Assembly (NCBI GenBank): GCA_002841885.1
Contig: PHBE01000003.1
Coordinates: 124,001 to 188,000 of the forward strand
Direction of reading: 5' to 3'
Length of the DNA: 64,000 nt
Source: Deltaproteobacteria bacterium HGW-Deltaproteobacteria-18
GTDB lineage: Bacteria; Desulfobacterota; Desulfovibrionia; Desulfovibrionales; Desulfomicrobiaceae
The notes beneath the pieces are model-generated. The model was not told where the DNA came from, made no database searches, and saw nothing but the letters and a program-made list of their open reading frames with translations. Positions 8,424 to 16,814 of the stretch are shown here, piece by piece. The stretch's first letter is position 1; every line of letters starts with the position of its first letter. The position numbers were made by a program, and so were the translations under genes.

Positions 8424-8837
8424 ATGTTCATCACACCCCGCGTACACATCGAAGACGAGGACATCCGCCTTGAATTCATCCGTTCCTCCGGTCCCGGCGG
8501 CCAGAACGTGAACAAGGTGGCGACCGCCGTGCGCCTGCGCGTTCACCTGGACGCGATTCGAGGACTTGACGAAGACGGGATGGCCCGCCTCGAAGCCCTG
8601 GCCGGAAAGCGTGTCACCGTGGACAGGGAGTTGGTCATCAGGGCCGAGTCCCATCGTACCCAGGAGGCCAACCGCAAGGCAGCCCTGGAGCGTCTGGCGC
8701 ATCTGGTGGCCCAGGCTGCCGTGCGCCCCAAACCCCGCCGGGCCACCAGACCCACCAAGGCTTCCAAGGAGAGACGTCTGGCGTCCAAGGCCAGGCAGTC
8801 ACGCCTCAAGAATCTGCGCCGGAGCGCAGAGGACTAG
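8424..8837 (+). CDS. arfB: Alternative ribosome-rescue factor B (peptidyl-tRNA hydrolase)
   Basis: Codon-independent release factor of the ArfB/YaeJ family (137 aa) that frees stalled ribosomes. The catalytic GGQ sits in RSSGPGGQNVNK at residues 25-27. The C-terminal 35 residues are rich in Lys and Arg (RPTKASKERRLASKARQSRLKNLRR), the tail that enters the empty mRNA channel. There is no stop-codon recognition domain, so it is not RF1 or RF2. The last 32 bases overlap the 3' end of the convergent synthetase gene. Confidence 0.93.
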   Translation: MFITPRVHIEDEDIRLEFIRSSGPGGQNVNKVATAVRLRVHLDAIRGLDEDGMARLEALAGKRVTVDRELVIRAESHRTQEANRKAALERLAHLVAQAAVRPKPRRATRPTKASKERRLASKARQSRLKNLRRSAED

Positions 8838-11241
8838 CCTTTTTTCCTTCGACATTCCCTCCTCTCCTGCAACGCAGGTTTTCCGCCCCGAGCCTGGCCT
8901 GGACATACAGCCCAAGGGCCCGGACAGCCCGGTCAGCATCCCTGAAGACAGGCATGCCCCGTTCGCGCAGCATGGCCGCGAAGGGGTTGTACATCTCCCC
9001 GCCGTCGACCACGGCCACGATGGGCTTGGCGCTGTGACGAGCAATGGCGCCGATGCGTTCTGCGATGTTCTGGCTGGCGTCCATGTCCAGGGAGGACAGG
9101 GACGGCGTGAGCGGGATCATGCCGATGACGGCCAGGTCCACTCCCGGATCCGCCGCCAGCGCGTCCACGACCTCCGTGAATAGTGCGTCGGTAGCCGCCG
9201 GGTTCATGTCCAGCGGATTCTTGACCTCGACCAGCCTGTCGAGTCCGCAGGCCTCCAGGGCCTTGGAGATGCGCTGTCTCGTTGCGGGACGGAATGCGGC
9301 CATGCGCAGCTCGAAGTCATCGGTTGTAATGTTGTCGGCCATGCCCACCGCCTCGTACCCGGCCGTGGAAACAGCGGCCAAGCGGTTTCCGGCAATGGTT
9401 TTGCCATGCAGCCCCTTGGCCAGCATGTAGAGCTCGGTGAACTGGTTGAAGGATCTGGCCACCATGGCCCCGGCCTGGGTCAGGCAGGATTCGCAGACCG
9501 TGTAGTCGCCGGCCAGGGACGCCGTGTGGCTCGACGTGGCGGTCTTGCCCTCGGGTGTGCGGCCGGCCTTGTAGAAGATGACCTCCTTGCCGGACAGGAC
9601 AGCCTGCCGCACGGCGCGGGTGAAGTGCACGCCGTCGAGATCGTTGAATCCTTCGCAGTAGACTCCGATCACGTCCGTGTCCGGATGGCTCCTGAAGTAG
9701 GCCATGAAGTCGCCCAGGGTCAGGTCGTTCTGGTTGCCGATGGAGATCAGGTAGGCGGGGTCCAGCTCCGGGGCGCGGCTCATGCGTGTGGCCATGAACG
9801 CTCCTGACTGGCTGATGAAGGCGGAGTTGCGATGGTGCTGTCCCCGCCCCTTGGGAAGTTTTTTTTCGGGGATGAACCAGGTGTCGTAATTCCCTGGGTG
9901 GGAAATGACCCCCATGGAATTGCCGCCCAGGAAAACGGGTCCATCACCCTGCCTGTGACCGTCATCGATCCAGGACATGATCTTCTCGGCCATGGCCTTG
10001 CTGTCCTGCGTTTCGCCAAGGCCACCCGGGATGAGCAGTACGGACGCGGCTTTTTTGCAGCTCATGATCTCTTCGATCAGCTCCGGCAGGTGTTCGGCCG
10101 CCACGGCTACCACAAAGAGGTCAACCGGTTCGCTGAGGGCTGACAGCTCCCTGGCGCAGACTACCCCGTCGATATTGGTGGCGGACGGGTGGATGACCGT
10201 TATCCTGTCCGCAGGAAAACCATGGGCCAGGATGTTCTGCAGGATGACGCGACCAAAGTTCTGCCGGGATGTGGACACGCCGATCAGGCCGATGCGGGCC
10301 GGGTGCAGCAGGGTGTGGATCTTTTCCACGGGCCTTGGGGCGGCCAGCGTCTTTTGGGGCAGCGAAAAGCGGCACATCCCGTCAAGGGGCACCATCATGA
10401 AGTCTGAAAAGGCGAAAGGGTTGATTTCCAGTTCGTCGATGACGAAGGGAGCGTCCTTGGCCGTCGGTGAAAAGAAGTTTCCGACCTGGATGAAGGCCGA
10501 GAAGCACTCGATGAGCTGCTCGTCGGCGACCACGCGCTTCTGGCCCCGCGTCTTTCCGGCCAGGACCTTGTACGCCACGGTGCGCCTGAAGAGCTCGAAA
10601 AAGGACTCGCCGTCGTTGAGTTCGGTCGAAGCCGAGACGATGCTGCGGTTCTTGCGGAAATTGTCGGCCAGAAGCTCCGTGTCCGTTCCGCCCACCCCGG
10701 CGGTCAGAACCATGCCGAATTCGCGTGTGGCACGCAGGCCGACGATGAGTTCGTTGCCGAAAGAGGTGGCGTCCGGGGGGATGAACTGCACCAGGAGCAC
10801 GCCCTGGATGTCCTGGGAGATGGCCGAGACCAGCGCGTCGCCGGTCAGCCCCTGATAGTGCGTCGGGGCATGGGCGGGGCGGCGTTCGATGCGGTCTGCG
10901 TAGTTTTCGGCGACCTCGTACATCATGCGCCGCCAGGTCGAACGGATCTTGTCGGGATGCTTGGGGATGATACGTACGCCGCCAACGTCGCTCTTGTGCA
11001 CGATGTAGGGCGAGACGATCTTGAGCACGACCCTTTCTCCGGGAAGGGCCAGCAGTTCCTCGTCCGAGGGCCGGGTTCCGGCCAGGAGCAGGAGGCTGCG
11101 CGGAGGCGTCTCGGAGCCCAGGTTTCGCAGCAGGCTGTAAACCTCGTGCTCGTAAAGGAGGTCTCGCCCCTTGCGCTCGGCTTGTGTGAAAATCTGGGTC
11201 ATGGCCGCGAAATCGATATGCGTGGCAATTTTGATGCTCAT
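8806..11241 (-). CDS. ADP-forming acyl-CoA synthetase-like protein, permuted order
   Basis: Protein of 811 aa in the acetyl-CoA synthetase (ADP-forming)/succinyl-CoA synthetase superfamily, which links acyl-CoA hydrolysis to ATP formation or the reverse. Domains run ATP-grasp first (about 20-290, with VVLKIVSPYIVHKSDVGGVR), then CoA-binding (about 310-460, IGLIGVSTSRQNFGRVI) and the ligase domains. The phosphorylated histidine is predicted at H572 in ATSSHTASLAGDY. Many bacterial homologues place the CoA-binding part first. Start 11241 is chosen for its GGAG Shine-Dalgarno; 56 upstream in-frame codons lack family similarity. The substrate cannot be read from sequence, and a regulatory Pat-type acetyltransferase domain is absent. 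Confidence 0.85.
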   Translation of the reverse strand: MSIKIATHIDFAAMTQIFTQAERKGRDLLYEHEVYSLLRNLGSETPPRSLLLLAGTRPSDEELLALPGERVVLKIVSPYIVHKSDVGGVRIIPKHPDKIRSTWRRMMYEVAENYADRIERRPAHAPTHYQGLTGDALVSAISQDIQGVLLVQFIPPDATSFGNELIVGLRATREFGMVLTAGVGGTDTELLADNFRKNRSIVSASTELNDGESFFELFRRTVAYKVLAGKTRGQKRVVADEQLIECFSAFIQVGNFFSPTAKDAPFVIDELEINPFAFSDFMMVPLDGMCRFSLPQKTLAAPRPVEKIHTLLHPARIGLIGVSTSRQNFGRVILQNILAHGFPADRITVIHPSATNIDGVVCARELSALSEPVDLFVVAVAAEHLPELIEEIMSCKKAASVLLIPGGLGETQDSKAMAEKIMSWIDDGHRQGDGPVFLGGNSMGVISHPGNYDTWFIPEKKLPKGRGQHHRNSAFISQSGAFMATRMSRAPELDPAYLISIGNQNDLTLGDFMAYFRSHPDTDVIGVYCEGFNDLDGVHFTRAVRQAVLSGKEVIFYKAGRTPEGKTATSSHTASLAGDYTVCESCLTQAGAMVARSFNQFTELYMLAKGLHGKTIAGNRLAAVSTAGYEAVGMADNITTDDFELRMAAFRPATRQRISKALEACGLDRLVEVKNPLDMNPAATDALFTEVVDALAADPGVDLAVIGMIPLTPSLSSLDMDASQNIAERIGAIARHSAKPIVAVVDGGEMYNPFAAMLRERGMPVFRDADRAVRALGLYVQARLGAENLRCRRGGNVEGKKASPLRSGADS

Positions 11242-11398
11242 GGTGTGCTCCGAAGGTGGATTTGCGGTAACGTAGCGCAGGGGAGGGCGGCAGGACAAGA
11301 AGAGGTTCGTACGCCCGTGCGACGGCATGAGGGGTTTGTCATGGCGCTGTACCTGCAAAAGGCTGGACATTTTCGTTAAACGCGGCATGTTGGCATTC

Positions 11399-12262
11399 AT
11401 GAACACCAAGCTTCGTCTCTACACCTATTCCATCCCGTGGAACATATTTCTACTGACCGTGGGCAGCTTTCTTGTCGCCATGTCCATCAAGTCCGTGGCC
11501 GTGCCGCACGGATTCGTCACCGGCGGCGTGTCGGGCATCGCCCTTTTGGTCTATTATTTTTCGGAAATGCTGACCCCAGGGCTGTGGCTCTTCATAATGA
11601 ACATCCCCATCGCCCTGATCGGCTGGATCATGATCAGCCGCAGATTCGTGCTGTACACGGCCTACGGCATGTGCGCCATCACGGGCTGGATGGAGGTCAT
11701 CTCCTTCACCCTGCCCGTGCATGACCCCCTGCTCGCGGCCATTGCCGGAGGCGCCATACTCGGCGCGGGGGCAGGCATCAGCATGCGTTCCCTCGGGTCC
11801 TCCGGCGGCCTCGATATCCTCGGCATCCTCCTGCATCAGCGCTTCGGGTTCCGCATTGGCCAGGTCAGCTTCCTGTTCAACGCGGTTCTGTTCACGGTCA
11901 GCTTCTCGCTGCTGGAGACGGACATGGTGCTCTATTCCCTGATCATGGTTTTCGTGACGAGCCAGATCATGGATTATGTCCTGAGCATGTTCAACCAGCG
12001 CAAGCTTGTGTTCATCATCTCCGATCATGCCCAGGCCATTTCTGATGCCATCATCAAGAGCGCCAACCGTGGCGTGACCCTGCTTGAAGGACGCGGAGGA
12101 TACACCGGGCAGCCCAAGCAGGTGGTCATGACCGTGGTCAACAACGTACAACAGAAAAAACTCGAGGAGTTGATCTTTACCCTGGATCCCGAGGCTTTCG
12201 TAATTTTCGAGAACACGTTCAACGTCATCGGCAAGGGCTTTTCGCGGCGCAAGGTGTATTGA
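11399..12262 (+). CDS. YitT family membrane protein (DUF161 + DUF2179)
   Basis: Integral membrane protein of 287 aa with about five or six hydrophobic helices in residues 10-195 (for example FLLTVGSFLVAMSIKSVAVPHGFVTGG) and a soluble C-terminal DUF2179 domain (about 200-287, RKLVFIISDHAQAISDAI and GVTLLEGRGGYTG). The domain order is that of YitT/YpjC proteins; transport activity is suspected but not established. The start could also be ATG 11387; neither has a clear Shine-Dalgarno. It is divergent from the synthetase gene, with about 150 bases between them and no obvious promoter. Confidence 0.87.
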   Translation: MNTKLRLYTYSIPWNIFLLTVGSFLVAMSIKSVAVPHGFVTGGVSGIALLVYYFSEMLTPGLWLFIMNIPIALIGWIMISRRFVLYTAYGMCAITGWMEVISFTLPVHDPLLAAIAGGAILGAGAGISMRSLGSSGGLDILGILLHQRFGFRIGQVSFLFNAVLFTVSFSLLETDMVLYSLIMVFVTSQIMDYVLSMFNQRKLVFIISDHAQAISDAIIKSANRGVTLLEGRGGYTGQPKQVVMTVVNNVQQKKLEELIFTLDPEAFVIFENTFNVIGKGFSRRKVY

Positions 12263-12344
12263 GCGCGGCGAAGCGGGAAAGAGGGGAGTTTTGCAGGCGG
12301 GTGTCGGCGGGATGATTTTTGTTTATCAACATGGGTCAGGAAAC

Positions 12345-13766
12345 ATGAAAAGACTTTTGCGCAGCCTTTTACTCGGGATGTGGGTGGCTGTTCTCATAGG
12401 GCTCCTGAGCGCCTGTGCCGGCAAGCCCCTGCCCGAGATCAAACCGGACCCCGGGCTTGTGGCGGTGGAGGAGGAAGAGACTCCTCTGGGTCCGGCCCTG
12501 CTTGCGGAAATCGTCCTTGACGTACCGCAGCGGGCAAGCCTCGCCGTACAGGTTTCGGATCAGTCACTCATGGCTCCGGCGAAGCAGGTCGCCCTGCACG
12601 ATCTTGCCCTGGAGCGTTTTTTTGCGCCGTGGAAGCAGGTGCGCGCGTCATTGTCCGCCAAGGATATTTCCTGGGGCGTGCGCAGCTTCGGGTCCAAGCA
12701 GGGTTATGCCGAAAACCTGCAGCCGTACCCACAGGACAGGTGGGTGCATGTCGTGGCCTTGCAGGATCTGCCCACCTATCCATCCATGAGCGCCTCGGCC
12801 ATCATCGTCCGCAACACCGCCATGCGTGTGCTGCCCTCGAATCGTCCATTCTTTCTGGATCCGAAAAGAGCCGGCGAAGGTTTTCCGTTCGACTATTTTC
12901 AAAATACCGCCGTATGGATGGGCACGCCTGTTTTTATCAGCCATGCGTCCCTGGACCGAGCCTGGTATTACGTCGAGACGGCCTTCGCCAATGGATGGGT
13001 GCGCAGTGAGGACGTTGCGCTGGCGGACGGGAATTTTTGCGCGCAATATGAATCAAAGGCCATGGTGGCCCTGCGCAAGGACGAGACTTCGCTGCTCGGA
13101 CAGGGCATGTTTCTGGGGCAGACCCATATCGGAGCCATCTTTCCCCTGCATTCCCGCAGCGGACAGGGCTTCATGGTCAAGGTTCCTGTCAGGGACGCAT
13201 CGGGATGGGCAAAAGTGGCTCTGGCCGAGCTTGGCTATCTGCAGGCGTCGCGCATGCCTCTTCCGCTGACTTCACGCTCCGTGGCGGAACTGGCCGACGC
13301 CATGGCCGGGCAGTTGTACGGGTGGGGCGGGATGTTCGAAAATCGGGACTGTTCCTCCACCATGCGCGATCTGTTTCTGCCTTTTGGCATATGGCTGCCG
13401 CGCAATTCGTCGCAACAGGCAAAACATGGAGGAGAGCTGGTCGCCCTCGAAGGGTTGGATGTAAACTCCAAGCTTCATGTCATCCGCACTCAGGGAGTGC
13501 CGTTTGCCTCCCTTGTCTGGCTGCCGGGTCATATTGGTCTCTATCTTGGAACGGACGGAAGGGGCGAAGTACTGATGCTGCACAACCTGTGGGGAGTGCG
13601 CACGGCTTTGCCGGATGGCGGGGAAGGACGGGCCGTCGTCGGCCGTCTCGTCGTCTCGACCCTGCGCCCGGGGGAGGAACGGGACGATGTGCGCCGGAAC
13701 GATTTTCTGGAAAAGGTGCGAGGATTGACCCTGATCGACACAAAGCTTCCCGTGAACGATAAATAG
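12345..13766 (+). CDS. SH3-domain NlpC/P60 (C40) endopeptidase lipoprotein
   Basis: Predicted outer-envelope lipoprotein of 473 aa. A signal peptide with lipobox LLSAC places the lipidated Cys at residue 24. SH3-type segments occupy roughly 110-300 (PTYPSMSASAIIVRNTAMRVLP; VRDASGWAKVALAELGYL). The C-terminal NlpC/P60 domain has catalytic Cys336 (ENRDCSSTMRD) and His396 (WLPGHIGLYLG). The architecture matches gamma-D-glutamyl-diamino-acid endopeptidases known structurally from Desulfovibrio vulgaris. It should cut peptide stems of peptidoglycan. The start is the ATG preceded by TCAGGAA and directly followed by the signal peptide. Confidence 0.88.
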   Translation: MKRLLRSLLLGMWVAVLIGLLSACAGKPLPEIKPDPGLVAVEEEETPLGPALLAEIVLDVPQRASLAVQVSDQSLMAPAKQVALHDLALERFFAPWKQVRASLSAKDISWGVRSFGSKQGYAENLQPYPQDRWVHVVALQDLPTYPSMSASAIIVRNTAMRVLPSNRPFFLDPKRAGEGFPFDYFQNTAVWMGTPVFISHASLDRAWYYVETAFANGWVRSEDVALADGNFCAQYESKAMVALRKDETSLLGQGMFLGQTHIGAIFPLHSRSGQGFMVKVPVRDASGWAKVALAELGYLQASRMPLPLTSRSVAELADAMAGQLYGWGGMFENRDCSSTMRDLFLPFGIWLPRNSSQQAKHGGELVALEGLDVNSKLHVIRTQGVPFASLVWLPGHIGLYLGTDGRGEVLMLHNLWGVRTALPDGGEGRAVVGRLVVSTLRPGEERDDVRRNDFLEKVRGLTLIDTKLPVNDK

Positions 13767-14045
13767 ATCGGGGCATGTTTTTGGCGATTATCCTGATTTG
13801 CATCAGTCGGCGCCAAGGGCAGGATTCAGGCGGACGGATGCGGGTGAGTTATGCGAAATTGATACAAGCGTCGAAATGGAGGAGGCCTGTATGACGACTG
13901 GTCCAGGAGATGATTGTGAAAAAGAGCGCATTATCGGGGTGAGTTTTCCTAGACCCCCGTCTGCAGGTAGTGGCAAACAATCATATTGAATAACCATCAG
14001 CGGGGTCCGGTTTCGGGTTTCGCGCCTTATCAGCGGGAGATGGCC
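13767..14045 (+). other. Intergenic region before the Mo-oxidoreductase
   Basis: About 280 bases without a confident gene. It holds a good Shine-Dalgarno (GGAGG at 13881-13885) leading to a 32-codon reading frame, and a weak GGGGT/ACCCC hairpin near 13936-13960. No promoter or riboswitch could be assigned with confidence. Confidence 0.5.
13891..13989 (+). CDS. Possible 32-residue peptide
   Basis: ATG at 13891 is five bases after GGAGG and opens a 32-codon frame (MTTGPGDDCEKERIIGVSF...). I do not recognise it. It could be a leader peptide for the following oxidoreductase operon or chance. Only the ribosome site supports it. Confidence 0.22.
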   Translation: MTTGPGDDCEKERIIGVSFPRPPSAGSGKQSY

Positions 14046-16133
14046 ATGACGGCAACAAAATCAGTGTTCAGTGTCTGCGGCATGTGCACCGTGCGCTGCC
14101 CAATCCAGGTGGATGTGCAGGACGGCAAGGCTGTTCGCATCCAGGGAAATGAATTTTCTCCGCTCAAGAAGGGCCTTTGCGCCCGCGGAGCGGCCGGTAT
14201 CGCCCTGGAGCAGGATCCGGAAAAGCCTCAGACCCCGCTCATCCGGGTCGGTGAACGCGGCGAAGGCAAATGGCGGGCTGTGTCCTGGGATGAAGCCCTG
14301 GACTACGTGGCCGACAGGCTCAAGGGAATCATGGCCGAGCACGGGCCCCGTTCGGTGCTGTGGAGCGACCGCGGCGGTCCCTTTCCGGATCTGCATCAGG
14401 CGTTCATGCGCGGCATCGGGTCACCCAACTACTGCAATCATGACGCATCCTGCGCCCGCAACGTGCAGCACGGAGCGCAGTCCGTCATCGGCGTGGGCCG
14501 CAAGATGGTGGCTTACGACCTGCGCAACGCCAAGCACATCATCCTCCAGACCCGCAACATCATGGAAGCCATTAACGTGGCCGAAGTCAACGCTGCCCTG
14601 GACGGCATCGCCGGGGGCGCAAAGCTGACCGTTATCGACATCCGCGGCAACGTGAGTGCGAGCAAGGCCGACAACTTTTTTCTCATCCGCCCCGGCACGG
14701 ACTACGGCTTCAACCTTGGCGTCATTCACGCGCTCATTTACGAAGGGCTCTACAACAAGGAATACGTCGAGCAATTCGTGGACGGGTTTGAGCAGCTCAA
14801 GGAGTTCGTTAAGCCCTACACGCCCGAGTGGGCCGCCGCAGAGACCGGAGCTTCGGCCGAGGCCATTGTCGACCTGGCCCGCCAGCTGTCCGCTGCGGCG
14901 CCAAGCGTGGTCTGGCATCCCGGCTGGATGGTCGCCCGTTACAACGATTCCTTTCAGGTCTGCCGCACGGCCTACATCATCAACGCACTGCTCGGCTCCA
15001 TCGGCGCCAAGGGCGGCCTGCCCTTCGTCAACGCGGCCAAGGAAGTGGGGCGCAAGGGCCTCAAGAAGCTGGTCGATCTTTTCCCCAAGCCCGAGGAGAA
15101 GCGGGCCGACGGCGTGGGTTGGAAATACCCGCAGTTCGACGGAGGCCCGGGCCTTGTCAATCTTGCCTACGACGCCATAGTCACGGGCGAGCCGTATCCC
15201 GTCAAAGCCTATCTCTGCTTTCGCCACGATCCGCTCATGGCCATGCCCGATCCCGAGGCCTTGAAGAAAAAATGGGCCGGACTCGACCTTCTGGTCAGCA
15301 TCACTTTTTCTTGGTCGGACACGGCCTGGAATTCGGATGTGGTCCTGCCCTTGTCCACCTATCTGGCGCGCGAGAGCATCATCGCCGGCAAGGCCGGTCT
15401 CAAGCCCCAGTTCTTTGTCCGTCACCGGGCACAGGAGCCAACCTTTGATTCCAGAGCCGACTGGGAAATCATCTGCGGCCTGGCCAAGAGGCTGGGCCTT
15501 GATCCACTGGCCTTTGATACCATCGAGGATCTCTGGAACTACCAGCTTCAGGACACCGGCGTGAGCATCGAGGATTTTCAGGCCAAGGGTTTCGTGGAAT
15601 TGGCCGACAAGCCCCTCTACCGCCCCATGTCCGAGATCACGCTGCCCACGCCTTCGGGCAAGATCGAGATGTCGAGCGGCAAATGGGCCAAGGTCGGACA
15701 TGACACCCTGCCTCCCTACGCTTCTCCTGCTCATCCGCCGCAGGGGATGTTCCGCATCGCTTTTGGCCGGGTCGGCGTGCACACCCAGGGGCACACGGTC
15801 AACAATCCTCTTCTGGCCGAACAGATGCCCGAAAACGTGGCCTGGATTCACACCAGCCGTGCCGCCGAAATGGGCATTGCCGACGGCGACATGGTCGAGG
15901 TTTTCTCGGTCAGGGGCGAAAGCGGCAGAATCCGCGCATTTGTGACGGATTGCGTGCATCCGGAGGCCCTGTTCATGGTTCACGGGTTCGGGCACAAGCT
16001 GCCGGTGGAATCGAGAGCCATAGGCAAGGGCGCGGCCGACCAGGAACTCATGCCCGGCGGTCTGGAATGCTGGGACAAGGGTGGTGGATGTCTCTCCATG
16101 CAGGAACACTTTGTCGGCGTGCGCAAAATCTAG
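14046..16133 (+). CDS. Molybdopterin-dependent oxidoreductase, catalytic subunit
   Basis: DMSO-reductase-family protein of 695 aa. An N-terminal 4Fe-4S motif has cysteines 11, 14, 18 and 45 (CGMCTVRC ... GLCARG). The bis-MGD-binding fold follows, with a plausible Mo/W-ligand cysteine C136 in NHDASCARN. The C-terminal dinucleotide-binding domain is near 565-690 (GRVGVHTQGHTVNNPLL). No Tat signal is present, so it should be cytoplasmic. The ATG at 14046 is preferred because GGGAG lies six bases upstream, rather than abutting as for 14040. The next gene is its four-cluster Fe-S partner and there is no membrane anchor. Substrate unknown; aldehyde, acyl-CoA or sulfur-compound oxidoreductases of this family are possible. 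Confidence 0.88.
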   Translation: MTATKSVFSVCGMCTVRCPIQVDVQDGKAVRIQGNEFSPLKKGLCARGAAGIALEQDPEKPQTPLIRVGERGEGKWRAVSWDEALDYVADRLKGIMAEHGPRSVLWSDRGGPFPDLHQAFMRGIGSPNYCNHDASCARNVQHGAQSVIGVGRKMVAYDLRNAKHIILQTRNIMEAINVAEVNAALDGIAGGAKLTVIDIRGNVSASKADNFFLIRPGTDYGFNLGVIHALIYEGLYNKEYVEQFVDGFEQLKEFVKPYTPEWAAAETGASAEAIVDLARQLSAAAPSVVWHPGWMVARYNDSFQVCRTAYIINALLGSIGAKGGLPFVNAAKEVGRKGLKKLVDLFPKPEEKRADGVGWKYPQFDGGPGLVNLAYDAIVTGEPYPVKAYLCFRHDPLMAMPDPEALKKKWAGLDLLVSITFSWSDTAWNSDVVLPLSTYLARESIIAGKAGLKPQFFVRHRAQEPTFDSRADWEIICGLAKRLGLDPLAFDTIEDLWNYQLQDTGVSIEDFQAKGFVELADKPLYRPMSEITLPTPSGKIEMSSGKWAKVGHDTLPPYASPAHPPQGMFRIAFGRVGVHTQGHTVNNPLLAEQMPENVAWIHTSRAAEMGIADGDMVEVFSVRGESGRIRAFVTDCVHPEALFMVHGFGHKLPVESRAIGKGAADQELMPGGLECWDKGGGCLSMQEHFVGVRKI

Positions 16134-16142
16134 GGGGCAGCG

Positions 16143-16592
16143 ATGAGCAATTACAGAATGAAACTGGACAAGAAGCGTTGCATTCACTGCAAGGCCTGTG
16201 AAGTGCACTGCAAAGTAAAGAATAATAATCCTGTTGGAATCAAATACGCTGTGCACACCTCTGGCAAGCCGGAGCTTAAAGATGGCAAGATCGTGATGAA
16301 GGCCTCTTTTCGCAGCTGTTATCACTGTGACGATCCCGCCTGCGTTGCTGCGTGCCCCACGGAGGCCATGGTGCGCCGCGAGTCCGATGGTTTGGTCTAC
16401 GTGATCAAGGAATTGTGCATCGGATGCGAATCCTGCATTGCGGCATGTCCCTGGAACATCCCTGTTTTGCACGAGGAAGAGAATATTGTCGGAAAATGTG
16501 ATTATTGCATGGACCGTCTTGATGCCGGTATGGAGCCGGCCTGCGTGACAGCTTGCACAACGCATGCGCTGTGCCTGGAACGCAAGAAGTAA
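16143..16592 (+). CDS. 4Fe-4S ferredoxin subunit of the Mo-oxidoreductase
   Basis: Electron-transfer protein of 149 aa of the DmsB/PsrB/HybA type. Sixteen cysteines form four clusters: CIHCKACEVHC, CYHCDDPACVAACP, CIGCESCIAACP and CDYCMDRLDAGMEPACVTAC. It begins nine bases after the catalytic subunit gene, clearly the same operon. No Tat or Sec signal is visible, in keeping with a cytoplasmic complex that would pass electrons to soluble carriers. A strong terminator follows. Confidence 0.92.
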   Translation: MSNYRMKLDKKRCIHCKACEVHCKVKNNNPVGIKYAVHTSGKPELKDGKIVMKASFRSCYHCDDPACVAACPTEAMVRRESDGLVYVIKELCIGCESCIAACPWNIPVLHEEENIVGKCDYCMDRLDAGMEPACVTACTTHALCLERKK

Positions 16593-16616
16593 TCTGTATT
16601 TTTATTTGTCATCCTG

Positions 16617-16655
16617 ACGCCCCTGGACTGAGTGCAGTGCAGGGGCGTTTTTTTT
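16617..16655 (+). terminator. Intrinsic terminator of the oxidoreductase operon
   Basis: ACGCCCCTG pairs with CAGGGGCGT across a 14-base loop and is followed by eight T. Confidence 0.85.
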
Positions 16656-16814
16656 GAAAAATATTTTGAGTGTCAAATTTTTAAAGCGCTACAAAAAAAT
16701 ATTTCATCAATACGACTTAAATCAGCACGAAATGTTGAAGTCCTCGGATTGCTGGGTTATGCAGGACTACTTGCTGGTAAAGCTTGTTTTCAAATCAACA
16801 AGTTGGAGTGTTAT

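Noticed and set aside
13798-13890. N-terminal extension giving a 63-residue protein
   Set aside because: The part before 13891 has no ribosome site and looks non-coding; only the shorter frame has a Shine-Dalgarno.
14421-16565. 714-codon open frame on the minus strand opposite the Mo-oxidoreductase
   Set aside because: It mirrors a clear plus-strand operon with family motifs. High third-position GC leaves long antisense frames open. It shows no family motif of its own.
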